Below are positions 48,301 to 59,131 of a stretch of 64,000 nucleotides of DNA, piece after piece (position 1 is the stretch's first letter; each line of letters starts with the position of its first letter). Source of the stretch: Rhyzopertha dominica (taxonomy: Eukaryota > Arthropoda > Insecta > Coleoptera > Bostrichidae); NCBI GenBank assembly GCA_025024175.1, contig QCXZ01000001.1, forward strand, positions 3,224,001 to 3,288,000, read 5' to 3'. A program made the translations under genes and the position numbers. The notes under the pieces are model-generated. The model was not told where the DNA came from, did not search any database, and was given only the letters and a program-made list of their open reading frames with translations.

Positions 48301-49021
48301 AATCTGTATCAGAGGTAGTGTGATTTAGTATTTCTTCTTGCTATAGGGGACTTACAATACATTAGTACTGACGATGGCTATTCGTTAGCAGAAAGCGCTT
48401 TACCATTAAAAGAATAAAATGGATTTTTCTTTAATAAAATGTTTATTATAGTCGTTTTAAAACAAAGATTTCGCTACACTTCAATTATAAATGGCAAACC
48501 ATTAGGGTACATTGTATTTCACAGACACAAATACATGTAGACTACATACTGCTTCCTGTACAGAATAATATATTTAAAAGTAGCACCAAAACTTGCAGAA
48601 TCAGTAACTACGCAATAGTTTGAAAAGCCTAACGTATGAGACAAATCAGTATCCTTTGTATTGAACTGGCAATAATGAACCGTGGCTCTTCATAAAACGT
48701 AACGGTTCGGTGGTCTTTAGTAAAAACAATGTGACAAAGTCTATAGTTCTTGTAATATTCTTTCTTCTGAACTGAACAGAATAAGGCAATAACTAACCGA
48801 CGTACATTCTAGGAAATACGTGCGAGAGAGAAAATGGGTTAGAAATATTATATAAGGAAATGATAAGAACCTTAATTGCATTACATGAAAAAAACTTGTT
48901 TTTAATCAGGTCACATATGTAGTTTGATCCTTTTTTCACAAACATGTTCAGCTCAGGACTATTGTCCATATCAAAGCAAAAGTGTATTATTTATGAAGAC
49001 AAAACCATAAAAGTAGCCATA
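48301..49021. other. non-coding
   Basis: AT-rich, no coding or repeat structure recognised. Confidence 0.55.
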
Positions 49022-49023
49022 TA

Positions 49024-49300
49024 CAGGTTGATTTTTTGAAAACTTCACACCTTAAATAACTTTAAATATAGCAAAAATTTAAAAATTTACAATAACAGGT
49101 AAACTTTTGTTTGCAGGGGGACAACTTTTGAGATAAGTTTTTAATGGATAGCGCTTACTCTCTGAGCAGGGTAGACACCCCTTTAAAAATTTTAAATGGA
49201 ACTATCCATCTTGTGATACATCATTTGAAAGCTTATTTCACAAAGAGTCTGGCCATGTAATTAGTTTTACCACGTTTAACTTATTGACGGGGTAATAGAT
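49024..49300 (+). repeat. left terminal inverted repeat, about 277 bases
   Basis: Matches the reverse complement of 50,912-51,188, including GTTTGCAGGGGGACAACTTT and ATGGATAGCGCTTAC, ending around GACGGGGTA. Similarity then fades. Confidence 0.88.
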
Positions 49301-49607
49301 TAATAGTGCCTACGAAACAGGTTGCTTATTAAATTGAATATTTTGGACTCTTTTCAACAAAATGTATTTTATTTTAGAGCGGAAATAAAATTTGTCCTTA
49401 CGAGAACCCAAAATTTAAACAAACAACTTGTAAAAAATATGACACTTAAAAAAAACTCTCAGAATACTGAAAATTTTCTTTTAACATTATTATTAACATT
49501 AAAGTATTTATCATGTAATTTTTTAGAAAGTCCATGTCCACGAAAAATAAAAATTATTTATTTGTAACTCCAAAAACAGTGTGAACAAAACCATAGAAAT
49601 TCAAACC
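49301..49607. other. AT-rich 3' part of the DD41D element
   Basis: Lies between the left terminal repeat and the transposase stop codon. An 81-codon plus frame (49,322-49,567) overlaps it but is lysine/asparagine-rich low-complexity translation, not a supported gene. Confidence 0.5.
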
Positions 49608-50711
49608 TTACAATAGATTCTCAAAATGTGCACCACCTCTTTCCATACAATAATACAGACGGTTCTCGAACTCCTGCTGCACTTTTCGGAAAGTTTCAGG
49701 TGGAATCCTCCTGCACTCGTTAATAATTCTTCCTCGCAGATCGTCCAGGCTAGTAGGTTGTGTTTTGTAAACCACAGATCTTAAATGACCCCATAGAAAG
49801 AAATCTAAAGCAGTCAAATCGGGTGATCGTGGCGGCCATTCAATTGTTCCACGCCTACCAATCCAGTGAAGAGGAAATCTATGATTTAACCAATTTCGCA
49901 CATTAATGGCGTAATGCGGTGGGGCTCCATCATGTTGGTAAAACAATTCGTATTCATCCAACATTGGATTTCCTTCAGGGTCACGTTGGTTTTCTAATTG
50001 CTCTGTGATTAAAGGATCAATAACGTTATCAAGTAATTCTAAATACATTCCCCCATTTAGCGTCCCATCAATGAAAATTGGACCTACAATTGCGTTGCCA
50101 AGTATTCCAGCCCAGACGTTCAGCTTCTGAGGAACTTGTGTATGACCTTCTCGAAAAATATAAGGATTTTGGTCACTCCAGTACCTGACGTTATGTTTAT
50201 TTACAGAGCCGTTCAAAAAAAATGTGCATTCATCACTGAAGCAGATATTTTTTATTAGATTTGGATTTACTATAATCTTTTCTGTCATAATTTCGCAAAA
50301 TTGCAGTCTTCTATCGAAGTCAACTTCGCCGAGTTCCTGGAGAGTTTTCATCTTATAGGGATGGAATTTGTGCAGTTTTGTAACTTTCCTTACAGATGAA
50401 TAAGAAAGTCCAGTGGCTGTAGAAATGTTACGCAAAGAGCTAGTTGGATCCATTGCAAAATGACCAAGTACTTCAAGTTGGGCCATTTCATCAACGACTC
50501 TATTCCCTGCCCTTTTTTTGTTTACTACAGATCCAGTGTCTTGAAATTTCTGCACGAGATCGAGAATGTACCTAGCGTCAACATTTTTATCGGGGTGCCG
50601 TTCGTTAAACACTCTTGCTGACGCACGAGCACAGCTATGCTCAGCACCGTAAATAAAAAATATTTCTACCCTTTCGGCAGGTGAATAAACCATTATCACT
50701 TGGACTCTCAC
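49608..50711 (-). CDS. DD41D-type transposase, uninterrupted
   Basis: A 367-codon frame without stops or Ns. Residues about 7-110 form the DNA-binding part: MVYSPAERVEIFFIYG with a helix-turn-helix, then LRNISTATGLSYSSVRKV. Residues about 150-340 form the DDE nuclease fold. Catalytic aspartates are at 160 (ICFSDEC), 261 (YQHDGAPPHY) and 303 (TALDFFLW), the last two separated by 41 residues. LNVWAGILGNAIVGP and WIGRRGTIEWPPRSPDLT are family blocks shared with the relics at 7.1 and 12.6 kb. Methionine 7 (MVYSPAE) may be the true start, since family members begin there. Product: the enzyme that excises and reinserts this element at TA sites. The alanine before LDFF replaces the usual proline; everything else looks intact. 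Confidence 0.92.
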   Translation of the reverse strand: MRVQVIMVYSPAERVEIFFIYGAEHSCARASARVFNERHPDKNVDARYILDLVQKFQDTGSVVNKKRAGNRVVDEMAQLEVLGHFAMDPTSSLRNISTATGLSYSSVRKVTKLHKFHPYKMKTLQELGEVDFDRRLQFCEIMTEKIIVNPNLIKNICFSDECTFFLNGSVNKHNVRYWSDQNPYIFREGHTQVPQKLNVWAGILGNAIVGPIFIDGTLNGGMYLELLDNVIDPLITEQLENQRDPEGNPMLDEYELFYQHDGAPPHYAINVRNWLNHRFPLHWIGRRGTIEWPPRSPDLTALDFFLWGHLRSVVYKTQPTSLDDLRGRIINECRRIPPETFRKVQQEFENRLYYCMERGGAHFENLL

Positions 50712-50911
50712 TTTAAAATTTCACGCGATTCATAAAAAGGAATGTGAACAAAAAGATGGTCGTGCCAAAGAAGCAAAAAATTGGAAACACAAAGTAGATA
50801 ATTTTAGGCTTAAGTAAGGGCAATGTTTATTGTAACTGCAAGACAATAAATTTTGTTAAAAAAGTCCAAAATATTCCATTTTATAAGCCACTTGCTACAA
50901 TGCACTTTTTG

Positions 50912-51188
50912 ACCCACTACCCCGTCAGTGGGTAAAAAATAGTAAAACTAATTACATGGCAAGACTCCTTGTGTAATAAGCTTTTAAATGATGTATCGTA
51001 AGATGGGTAGTTTCATTTAAAATTTTTGAAGGGGTATCTACCCCGCTAAGAGGGTAAGCGCTATCCATTAAAAACTTATCTCAAAAGTTGTCCCCCTGCA
51101 AACAAAAGTTTACCTGTTTTTGCAAAATTTAAAATTTTTCCTCTATTTAAAGTTATTTAAGGTGTGAAGTTTTAAAAAAATCACCCTG
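50912..51188 (-). repeat. right terminal inverted repeat, about 277 bases
   Basis: Inverted counterpart of 49,024-49,300. It starts 201 bases upstream of the transposase start codon, so it probably carries the promoter and the transposase binding sites. Confidence 0.88.
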
Positions 51189-51190
51189 TA

Positions 51191-54100
51191 TATGCAGTAG
51201 CTTTTATTGATAATTAATAAACTACAGTTAAGTCACCTTCACAAGAATATTCGTCGTGATAAAACTACATTATTTAGGAGATGTTGAATACTATAGGAAA
51301 CACAATTATCACGAGGTACGAAGTTATTATTTTTTAATTGAGAAACGACGCTGGAAATCATGTACTCATTAGAATTAGCAATCCCCCAAAACGACAGCTC
51401 CCACAGAGTACAAAAGATATCCTCATCATCCAGCACATCCAGGTAATTACAGCAAGCTTCATCAAATTATTTTCATTTCCAGTTATGCAGCGCAGACGTA
51501 AATTCCGATGGCGCAAACACTTAATCTACTTCGATCCGATAACAACGTCTTCGTCGTGGGCAAACGTTTATTAATAGACCTGGGTAACCGCGCATTAGCG
51601 CGCAATTACTTTCCCCAATAACGAAGAAAACCTTGGTGCGCTGAAAGGGGGTAAAGTTGCACGCAAATACGTATCACTTTGGTCTCGCGCCAAGGGTCGA
51701 ATGGGTCAGAAGCAGCGCAAGATGCCCTTATTCGATAAGAAGCATGTTACGTATGGCTGGAAGACAATGAACGGATCGATGTTACATGTATAATTATGTG
51801 GTTCAGTCGGGGGCATCCGCTGAGCGGTGAGTTATGACCACATGTGGGATACGGTTTCACAAATCAGGCTCAAGTTGCCACTTGATTATAAATCAGGGTG
51901 GTGGGTGGCTATTTTAATGCACACTCCACTACTCCGAGGATTTTTAATTATACTACATAAATCTGTAGGGCCCAAATGCAAACAAAGCAGGCCGGTAAAA
52001 TAAGGCACTTTGATATGCAAAAAAGTTTGACAGCTATTTTTGTGGTGAGCATGTACTAAAGCTCCATAGCATTGGCTTTCGTTGATTTTATAAAGCATCT
52101 CCAAAAGGTGGGTCTGGCAAAAACATATTTTTTAATAGAATATAGTATACCTATAGTAGTAAGTCAGACAAGTTTTCAACATCGCCTTTTTAGACTGTAA
52201 AAATTAAGGTACCATTATCATTTTTGTGGAATATCGCAAGAACTACGAGGTTTAGAGCGAATGTCGTATAAATAAATAATTTTAAAACAAATAAATCTTT
52301 TAGGGAATATTATAGTCGTTTTTTTGTTGAATTTAAACCATTTTAAATACTGTTAAGTGATGAGAAAATGAATCAACAACAAATGTTGATATAAAAGGAA
52401 ATTAACTTCAACTGTCTGTTTCTACAGTGTTAAATGAAACATTTTATCCGTAGTGTAACAATTATAATAATTTCGTACTGTTTCAAGTTTTGTAAGAGGT
52501 GAGACTCAATAAAATTATAATTGTTATAATTATTATTAGTGCCAAGAAAAATAAATTTTACAGAAAACTGCTGGGGTGTAATATATACGAAAATAATTAA
52601 AAAATGTTCTAGTCGACTTTAATTTGTTTTCAAGTTATAGGGTAATTCATAGTTTTTATCCAAGGTTGAAGTTGTATTCAGTTTTTTCGAAAAACCAGAT
52701 ATGCCATATTCGATATTGTAAAACACTTGATTAGTCTGTTGATTTGATAAGTTTTCAATTTATTGTGATAATGAACGTTTACTGTCAAGTTTGTAAGTAA
52801 CTTCTAAATAAAGTACTGGATAAACTTTAGAAGAACTTCAAAATATTCTGCAACTAGTACAGATGAAGATACAACAACCAGCTCGCAAAGATTTAGTACT
52901 CAATTGCTCATTTCATAAAATGAGGAATAAACACAATCCACAAGCGATGCTTATATCCGTACCATTTACAAAAAGTAAATCCAGGGCCTTAGATCCGGTC
53001 ATGGTAGTCCTAATAAATTTCTTGCATGATCTCCACATCTCACACCACTAGATTACTGTTTATAGGGCTGGTTTAAATATAAATTGCACAAAATTTAACA
53101 TAACAACGTTATAATTAAGAAAATGTCAATGTTTTCAGTTCTGTATTTGTTATTCTGCCATAACATGAAAAAAATGAATGTGGGATTAGAAGAAAAATTA
53201 GTTTTCTTACATTATTATTAATTATTACATTATTTTACCCGGTATAGTACACAATATCCTTTTGATGCAATTGAAAAGAGCCCCAAAAATGCACAACGTA
53301 TTGATGATTTGACTAATGAAAGTAACGTGTTAGGTTTCATCAGTATACTCTGCAACAAGTAAACGTAACAGTAAAATAAGCAGTTGACGAGGTAGACGTA
53401 TTGATAATTAATAGTATTTTTTCCATTGTAGCTTAAATTAACGTCGTTTTTCTTGTTGATGAAGATATTTTAGTCCTTATGACGGGATTACGTCCAATGA
53501 AAAAAACTTCGAAGTATATGAAAAAGATCGGAAGGAATGTTCTAAATGAGTTTCAGTTTTGTTTACGATATCACCAAATGGTAAAAGGGCAGCATTTTAA
53601 GCATACATCGAAGTAAGTTTCATTTTTATTTTTAAAATTAAATGTTCTGTTTAACATTTCCTAGGTGACACGAAATTACAGTAGTATACTAGAAACAGTA
53701 CCTACCTGATTATTATATGACAAAGTTTATTCTTTTCCGAAAGCGCAGACCAATCTTTTATTTATTTCAATTTTAAATTTTAAAATTATGACTCAGATTG
53801 TTTCTTTGTTTCTTAAGTGTTACTAAAATTAGTACATTTTTATGCCAAGGAGCATTCCTTACACTAACCTCAAAAAATTTTCGGATGAAGCGACTCCCTG
53901 AGGGTAAACTTCTCTGGAAACAGAATCCCAGCTCTGCATTCTAGCTGTTTTCATAACCTACGATATCTGCGACCACCCATCGGCACAAACAAACCCACCC
54001 CCGCTAACAATCGGAGAAATAATTGGGAAGAGAAAAAAGCCGCTGCGTTGCTTTGTAGGGACCTTTATACGTTCCAGTTTTCATTAAATCTTGCAGCGAA

Positions 54101-55458
54101 CTTTCATTACGATGCTAATTAAATTTTTCGCTGTTTCACTAATTCGGTTTTCCATATGCATCCATACTTTCGCGCCAAATTAAACCGATGAAAATGCATT
54201 AGCTGGGACGTTGAAATTATCTAGTTACCGATGACCTCCCACTGGGAATTCATCAAGAGCTTTCATGCGTAGAGTAAGCCAGTATTTCACAAACAAGCCA
54301 TTGCAGATAACAAGCTAAATTCGCTAAAGCACCGTACCCTCATGTCATGTGGAGTCACTAATGAAACGAGCCTAGGCATAAGAAGCAGGGTCGTCATAAG
54401 CGTCAAAATGTCAAATATGATATTCCTCGTGAAATAGGAAATAATTAGGTTCATTGTAACCTATTTTTATTATTTCATTTGGAAGATCGCACCTGCATAG
54501 ATTTCTTTAAATAGCTGAGTCATATTCAGTACATTTTTCCATTTCGTGTTGCAATCTTCGTTGAAATAGTATGCTTCATTTAGATCTATTGTAGCAGGGC
54601 TACTACGATAACGTAAATTGTGGAATGGAGTCGTCCAACATATTTTTTTTTATTTTACATTTAAAATGTACATAAAAATTGAAGCACAAAGACATTTTTT
54701 TGCGATTTTTTCCGGTTCTTCTTTGCCGAGAAAAAATGCGAAAATATGGATTTTTCAATATCCGTTTCAAATGCCTCCATATGCCGCCACGGAGATGACG
54801 TAAAAGGTTCGCATGCTATCGAAAGCGAGAAACACCAATAATAGCCAGTTCTCTAGCGGGATTGCAAGTAATATTTGTTTACATTTTTTTTGAGCTGCGT
54901 CGCGTTACCAGTGTGGGCAAATTTTTGCGTTACCATGAGGAATGTACTCGTAAACTGGCATTGTGACATTGATACCTAAGTCAACTCAAGCCGTATTTGT
55001 GAAAATAACTTAAATCATCCTTCAGTCAGATTTCTTCTATAATGAATAGTTAAATATAATAAGCGCATTCACTGGCCTTTTGCTGAAATACGAAAGCACT
55101 TTAACCATCTAACCTGCCTTAGAACTAATGTTTTTATTATGAGGAATTAAACGACGCTTGAAGCTTTATAATGTTTAGTTTGTATACTTTCGTATGACAA
55201 CGACATGATAAATTTTGAAACTGTCAGGACGATCTCTGGCCGTCGTTAGGAAGAAAACGGTAAAGTACCGCTGACAACATCGCACGTTCGCACGTGCTGC
55301 ATGTGTCACATGTGTAACGAATAACCCTAACAACTCTAGCCATGCGTTTTTGTTTACATAGTTTGATCAAACTTTCGAGTTTCGCACTTGTCAGATTAAG
55401 TGGTGGAGCAAGATGTTTTTGAAGTATTTGGGTAATCTGTTGTTTTTTTATTGTCAGA
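51191..55458. other. long non-coding stretch
   Basis: More than 4 kb with no motif or repeat end recognised. GC-richer blocks at 51,460-51,860 and 53,870-54,260. Very AT-rich at 52,130-53,700. Short open frames (51,239-51,436, 51,338-51,574, 52,863-53,051, 54,618-54,803) are unsupported. Confidence 0.55.
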
Positions 55459-55548
55459 ATGGCTTACGTTAAGAAGTGTTTTGTTCCGTGTTGTAAGAAT
55501 ACTACTGCTGATGAACAGTTACAGGTTATTCCTATGTTTACATTATAA
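55459..55548 (+). other. possible THAP-type N-terminus
   Basis: An ATG right after a pyrimidine-rich AG (TTTTTTTATTGTCAG) opens a 29-codon frame starting MAYVKKCFVPCCKNTT and ending at TAA. The spacing of cysteines after the start methionine resembles THAP zinc-finger proteins, many of which are transposase-related. The rest of the domain is not readable downstream in any frame, so this could be a first coding exon, a fragment or coincidence. Confidence 0.25.
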
Positions 55549-57050
55549 TATTGACGTTGACGGTTATACTTATACCTTCGCCCCTCTCTCTCACTCCCAT
55601 TGCATTATTTGTATTTCTCTGGCTATTTATAAAACTGACAACAGTGACCACCTAGTTACCTAGGGAGCTGTAACAGTGCGCATGACGGGAATTAGGAACC
55701 TTTTGCGTAGTTGTTGGCGGATTTAAGAAAATGTTTGAAACAGGGTAATTTTTCTACCGCCGTTTGTTACGAGTTGAATTAATCTGAAAGCAAAATAGAT
55801 GCGTGGCACTAGTATTCATGATGTAAGCAATAAAAGGCATAGGTTAAAACTATCAAATTTTAATGTGCGGGACGACCCTATTCCAAAATTGCGAGAACTG
55901 AGACAAACGCTTTACTACTCTTGCAACCAACAGGAAGCAAGCGTAGAGGAATTTACTACAGCGTAACGATGAAAGCTACCCCGTTGAATAATATATTTAT
56001 ACATTTGCATCTGGTGTTGAGATTATGTTCCATTCCTGCCAATGATATTCCCACCAGTTTCGCTCTATATTCCCTCAAAGCTAATCCCTACAACAATCTA
56101 CCGACGCGCGTTTGATGCATTTAATAAAATACGCCGAGAAAACTACTACGATGGTGCGAAAATTCACATTCTGATTTCACAGCGGATCAAATAAAGACGG
56201 CTACTGAATATGAAATTTAATGCGCTGGTAAAATTCGTATTTATATACATGTGGAGAATATATCTCTTGGTAGGTTTAGCGCTTCTAAAAGCACAATGTA
56301 GCAAAAATATATATCTTTTAAAAGCTTTACTCGAGCGAAAGATAAGTAACGTAAAATTCACATCAATATTAAAATTAATTTTATTAATCTCCATTGTTAA
56401 TGGCATTCTGCACACGATATCAAATTAGTGTCAACCAGACACAACTTTGACACAGAATTCATGAATCGAATCACAATATTTTTGAAACCTACGGAAGCTG
56501 CAATTAACCTTTGGATCTTACACATGAACAAAAAACATTTCGCGTTATTGTAAAGATATTTAAGTGGGGTGATTTTCGTGGTGTTGGCAGCTTACTAACA
56601 GGTGGTCAAATTTGACTTTGTTATGAAACAATGTAATTGAGGAAATCTTCTTGTTAAAGCAAGAAGCCCAAAATAAATACGCTAAGTGAAAGCGACTGAA
56701 ATGCATGCAACGCGATGTATAAATAAGACAGTTAGATGGATAATACTGAATATAGGATTAAAGAACAGGTTGCAACTTCCAATAAAGGTTTTGCTAACTA
56801 TTGCATCAACGATANTTTTTCAACATTAGAATCTTGTATTGCGGAAGAAAACGTAAAATCGACATTTGAAAAAATATTTGTCAAATACGCAAAAGGAAAC
56901 TTCTACATCCAACATGCCTTTGATATATATCTCTAAAACATAAAATTCACTCTGGGCATACAGTAAATTATCTAAAAACTTGTTTCGTTCATGACGCTAT
57001 CAAACTAAAAACTAATGTGCTTAAATTATTACATTAAAACATTTTGTTAC
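55549..57050. other. non-coding
   Basis: Nothing recognised. An N at 56,815. Open frames at 56,164-56,428 lie on opposite strands of the same AT-rich stretch and look like chance. Confidence 0.5.
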
Positions 57051-57051
57051 T

Positions 57052-58112
57052 ACGAGAGGAGATCATTATTTACGGTCCCTGATACAGTAAGCGTTAACTA
57101 ACAGTGAAATTCTTGGGCATATTGAAAGTTTATTTATTTGTTGTGACTCTTGTTCAGTACCAGTCTTGTCATTCGTTGTTTGTTAAAATAATTTAGAATT
57201 TACGGGGAGATAGGTGCAGTTATAAAATATTTGCAAAAGAAAAGTTGTCGCCACAAGAAATTCATGAAGATATGGTGGGTGTATTAGAGAGAGTGCTCCT
57301 TCTTACCAAGTGGCAAAAAATTTGTCCCGAGAATTTAAATTGGGAAGACAAACGTGTGGACATGCAAAGAGTGCCGGACGACCAGTAACTATCACTATTC
57401 AGAAAAATGATTATCGTGTTCATGACATGGTAATGGCAGATTGGCGAATGAACATTTGGCACAACAGAGTAAATATTAATGGATATTTTAAGTTATCTGC
57501 ACGCTGGGTTCCTAGAATGTTGCCACCTGATCAGAAACCTTCGAGAGTCTTGCNNCCTGAAACCAGTTTGGCAAAGTTTTCAGCAGACCCGGATGAGTTT
57601 CTCTCTCGAATTGTAACTGCTGATGAAACGTGGGTCCACCACTAGGACTCAGAGTCAAAACAACAGAGTATGGAGTGGCATCACAAACGTTCCCATCCAC
57701 CACGCAAATTTCGAGTTGGGCCTACTGCTGGTAAAATTATGGTCACAATTTTTTTGGGATGCGGACGGAATTTTAATGGTTGACTTTTTGGAGCGTGGAC
57801 ACACAATAACAGGCTTTTACTACGTCAACTTAATTTCAAAATTGCCGAGCGCATCAAAGAAAAAAGACAGGGAAAATTGAGGAAAGGAAATTTGTTCCAT
57901 CAGGACAGCCCTCCTGTACACAAAAGCTATATTGCAATGAATGTTATTCATGACGGAGGATTTGAATTGCACGAACACCCTGCGTATTCACCAGTCCTAG
58001 CTTCCAGCAATTATTTATTTCTGAAATTGTGGGACCAGATATGACGATGATTATCAAGTGGTTACAGCAGTAAACGACTGGTTAGAGGACCAACCACAAG
58101 AAGTTTTCTAGG
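57052..58112 (+). mobile_element. mariner element, 3' end replaced by (TA)n
   Basis: The left end CTACGAGAGGAGATCATTAT (from about 57,053) has the form of a mariner terminal repeat preceded by TA. No inverted partner exists downstream. Coding similarity stops about 58,112 and a (TA)n microsatellite follows at 58,147, so the right end is lost. Confidence 0.6.
57205..58112 (+). pseudogene. mariner transposase (DD34D), third aspartate mutated
   Basis: Pieces in several frames: LSPQEIHEDMVGVL (about 57,247-57,290), then KSAGRPVTI and RVHDMVMADWR. LSARWVPRMLPPDQK and VTADETWVHH follow (first aspartate, 57,622-57,624), then FWDADGILMVDFLERG. FHQDSPPVHKSYIAM carries the second aspartate (57,904-57,906), and YSPVLASSNYLF corresponds to SPDLAPSD.YLF. 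At 58,009-58,011 the codon is AAT, so the third aspartate, 34 residues on, is asparagine. A stop after VHH, two Ns at 57,554-57,555 and other frameshifts confirm a dead gene. This is a different mariner subfamily from the copy at 47-48 kb. Confidence 0.85.
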
Positions 58113-58143
58113 GTGAATGCTTTCAGCGTCCATAATGTTAGAT

Positions 58144-58146
<3 letters not shown>

Positions 58147-58206
<60 letters not shown>
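58147..58206. repeat. (TA)n microsatellite
   Basis: About 30 uninterrupted TA units. It begins 35 bases after the last recognisable mariner sequence. The overlapping open frames of repeated isoleucine and tyrosine are artefacts of the repeat. Confidence 0.97.
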
Positions 58207-58209
<3 letters not shown>

Positions 58210-59071
58210 GATTGTAATAAGGTTTTCCTGTACGGGTTTAGTCAAATGCAAGTGTTGAGATTTATCTATCTGTTGCAAATTAGTAGCACGCATGTGTTCA
58301 TTCAAACATGCAAATAAATAGCAATTCATTAAGTTTTAATTCAAATTAAAAGTATCCATATATGATGCATATACATATATACTATTACGTAATGACGTAA
58401 TACTTCCTAAAAGCTAATATCATGTCAACAAATTCCGAAAATTTGGGAAACGTGTATCATTAACCAGGCTTGAAAACCTTTGAACAGGACAAGCGAACAT
58501 GTATGGCAGCTCAACTCACTTCATTAATAAAACAAGCCAGGAACGTTTACGGATTCGTACGTGCTACTGGCCGACACCCCCGTTCTGACAGCTTTCTCCA
58601 ATCGAACATCCAGTGAGCGTTGTTTGCTACCGTACATACATGCTGGCAATTACCGGTGATGTTTACAGTGGACCCACAGCAGCATGAAGCACGAATGCCA
58701 ATAACTTCAGCATGCACGATGCTGTTCAAATAAAATTCCTACACAGAGACGCAATTTTTTCGGCAAGTAATGCAATAGGGAAACGAAGTTCGTTAGGCAG
58801 CGAATTAGAGCAATTCTTTCACCTCATCTATCGTTTAGCAAACACTGGGATACTCGACTTGTTAATTAAATGGGTACGTTACAGAGGCATTGAACAACAG
58901 GCGAATTTGTCAACCTTGGTTATACATAATTAACGCTTTTAAAAAAATTTAAGACCCGAAAACCGCACAACCCATATCTACAAGACGGAAGCTAGTGACG
59001 TGACTGATTTTTTACTGCTATATTATGTTTTCTCTCCTCTTAACAAAAAATGTTCAGTATGGTAGTTGGAA
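58207..59071. other. non-coding
   Basis: No gene or repeat end recognised. The 73-codon plus frame at 58,712-58,933 has no known motif. Confidence 0.5.
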
Positions 59072-59131
59072 CTCAGTATACCGTCTGACGAACTTAAATA
59101 AAGACGAAACTCTGAGTCACGCAATCTGATT
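59072..59131 (+). ncRNA. candidate hammerhead ribozyme, weak stem II
   Basis: CTGACGA (59,085-59,091), GAAA (59,106-59,109), then C TCTGA G and TC, giving a one-pair stem III and a GUC triplet ending at 59,118. Stem I: CGT (59,082-59,084) pairs with ACG (59,119-59,121). After an internal loop of 5 and 4 bases, TCAG (59,073-59,076) pairs with CTGA (59,126-59,129). Core bases are all right. Stem II (ACTTAAATAAAGAC) pairs over only about three positions, so it is either decayed or accidental. No TATA/T-run frame like modules A, C and D is obvious. Confidence 0.4.

Larger units (their letters stand above)
49024..51188 (-). mobile_element. complete DD41D-type transposon with long terminal repeats
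   Basis: Ends are CAGGTTGATTTTTT (left, from 49,024) and, inverted, CAGGGTGATTTTTT (right, ending 51,188), both flanked by TA (49,022-49,023 and 51,189-51,190). The inverted repeats continue for about 277 bases on each side with scattered mismatches, much longer than the 20-30 bases usual in mariner. Between them lies one intact transposase gene. At 2165 bases this is the best preserved transposon in the window and could be autonomous or only recently inactive. Confidence 0.9.

Noticed and set aside
58117..58329. Open frames on both strands across 58.1-58.3 kb
   Set aside because: They exist because (TA)n contains no stop in these frames.
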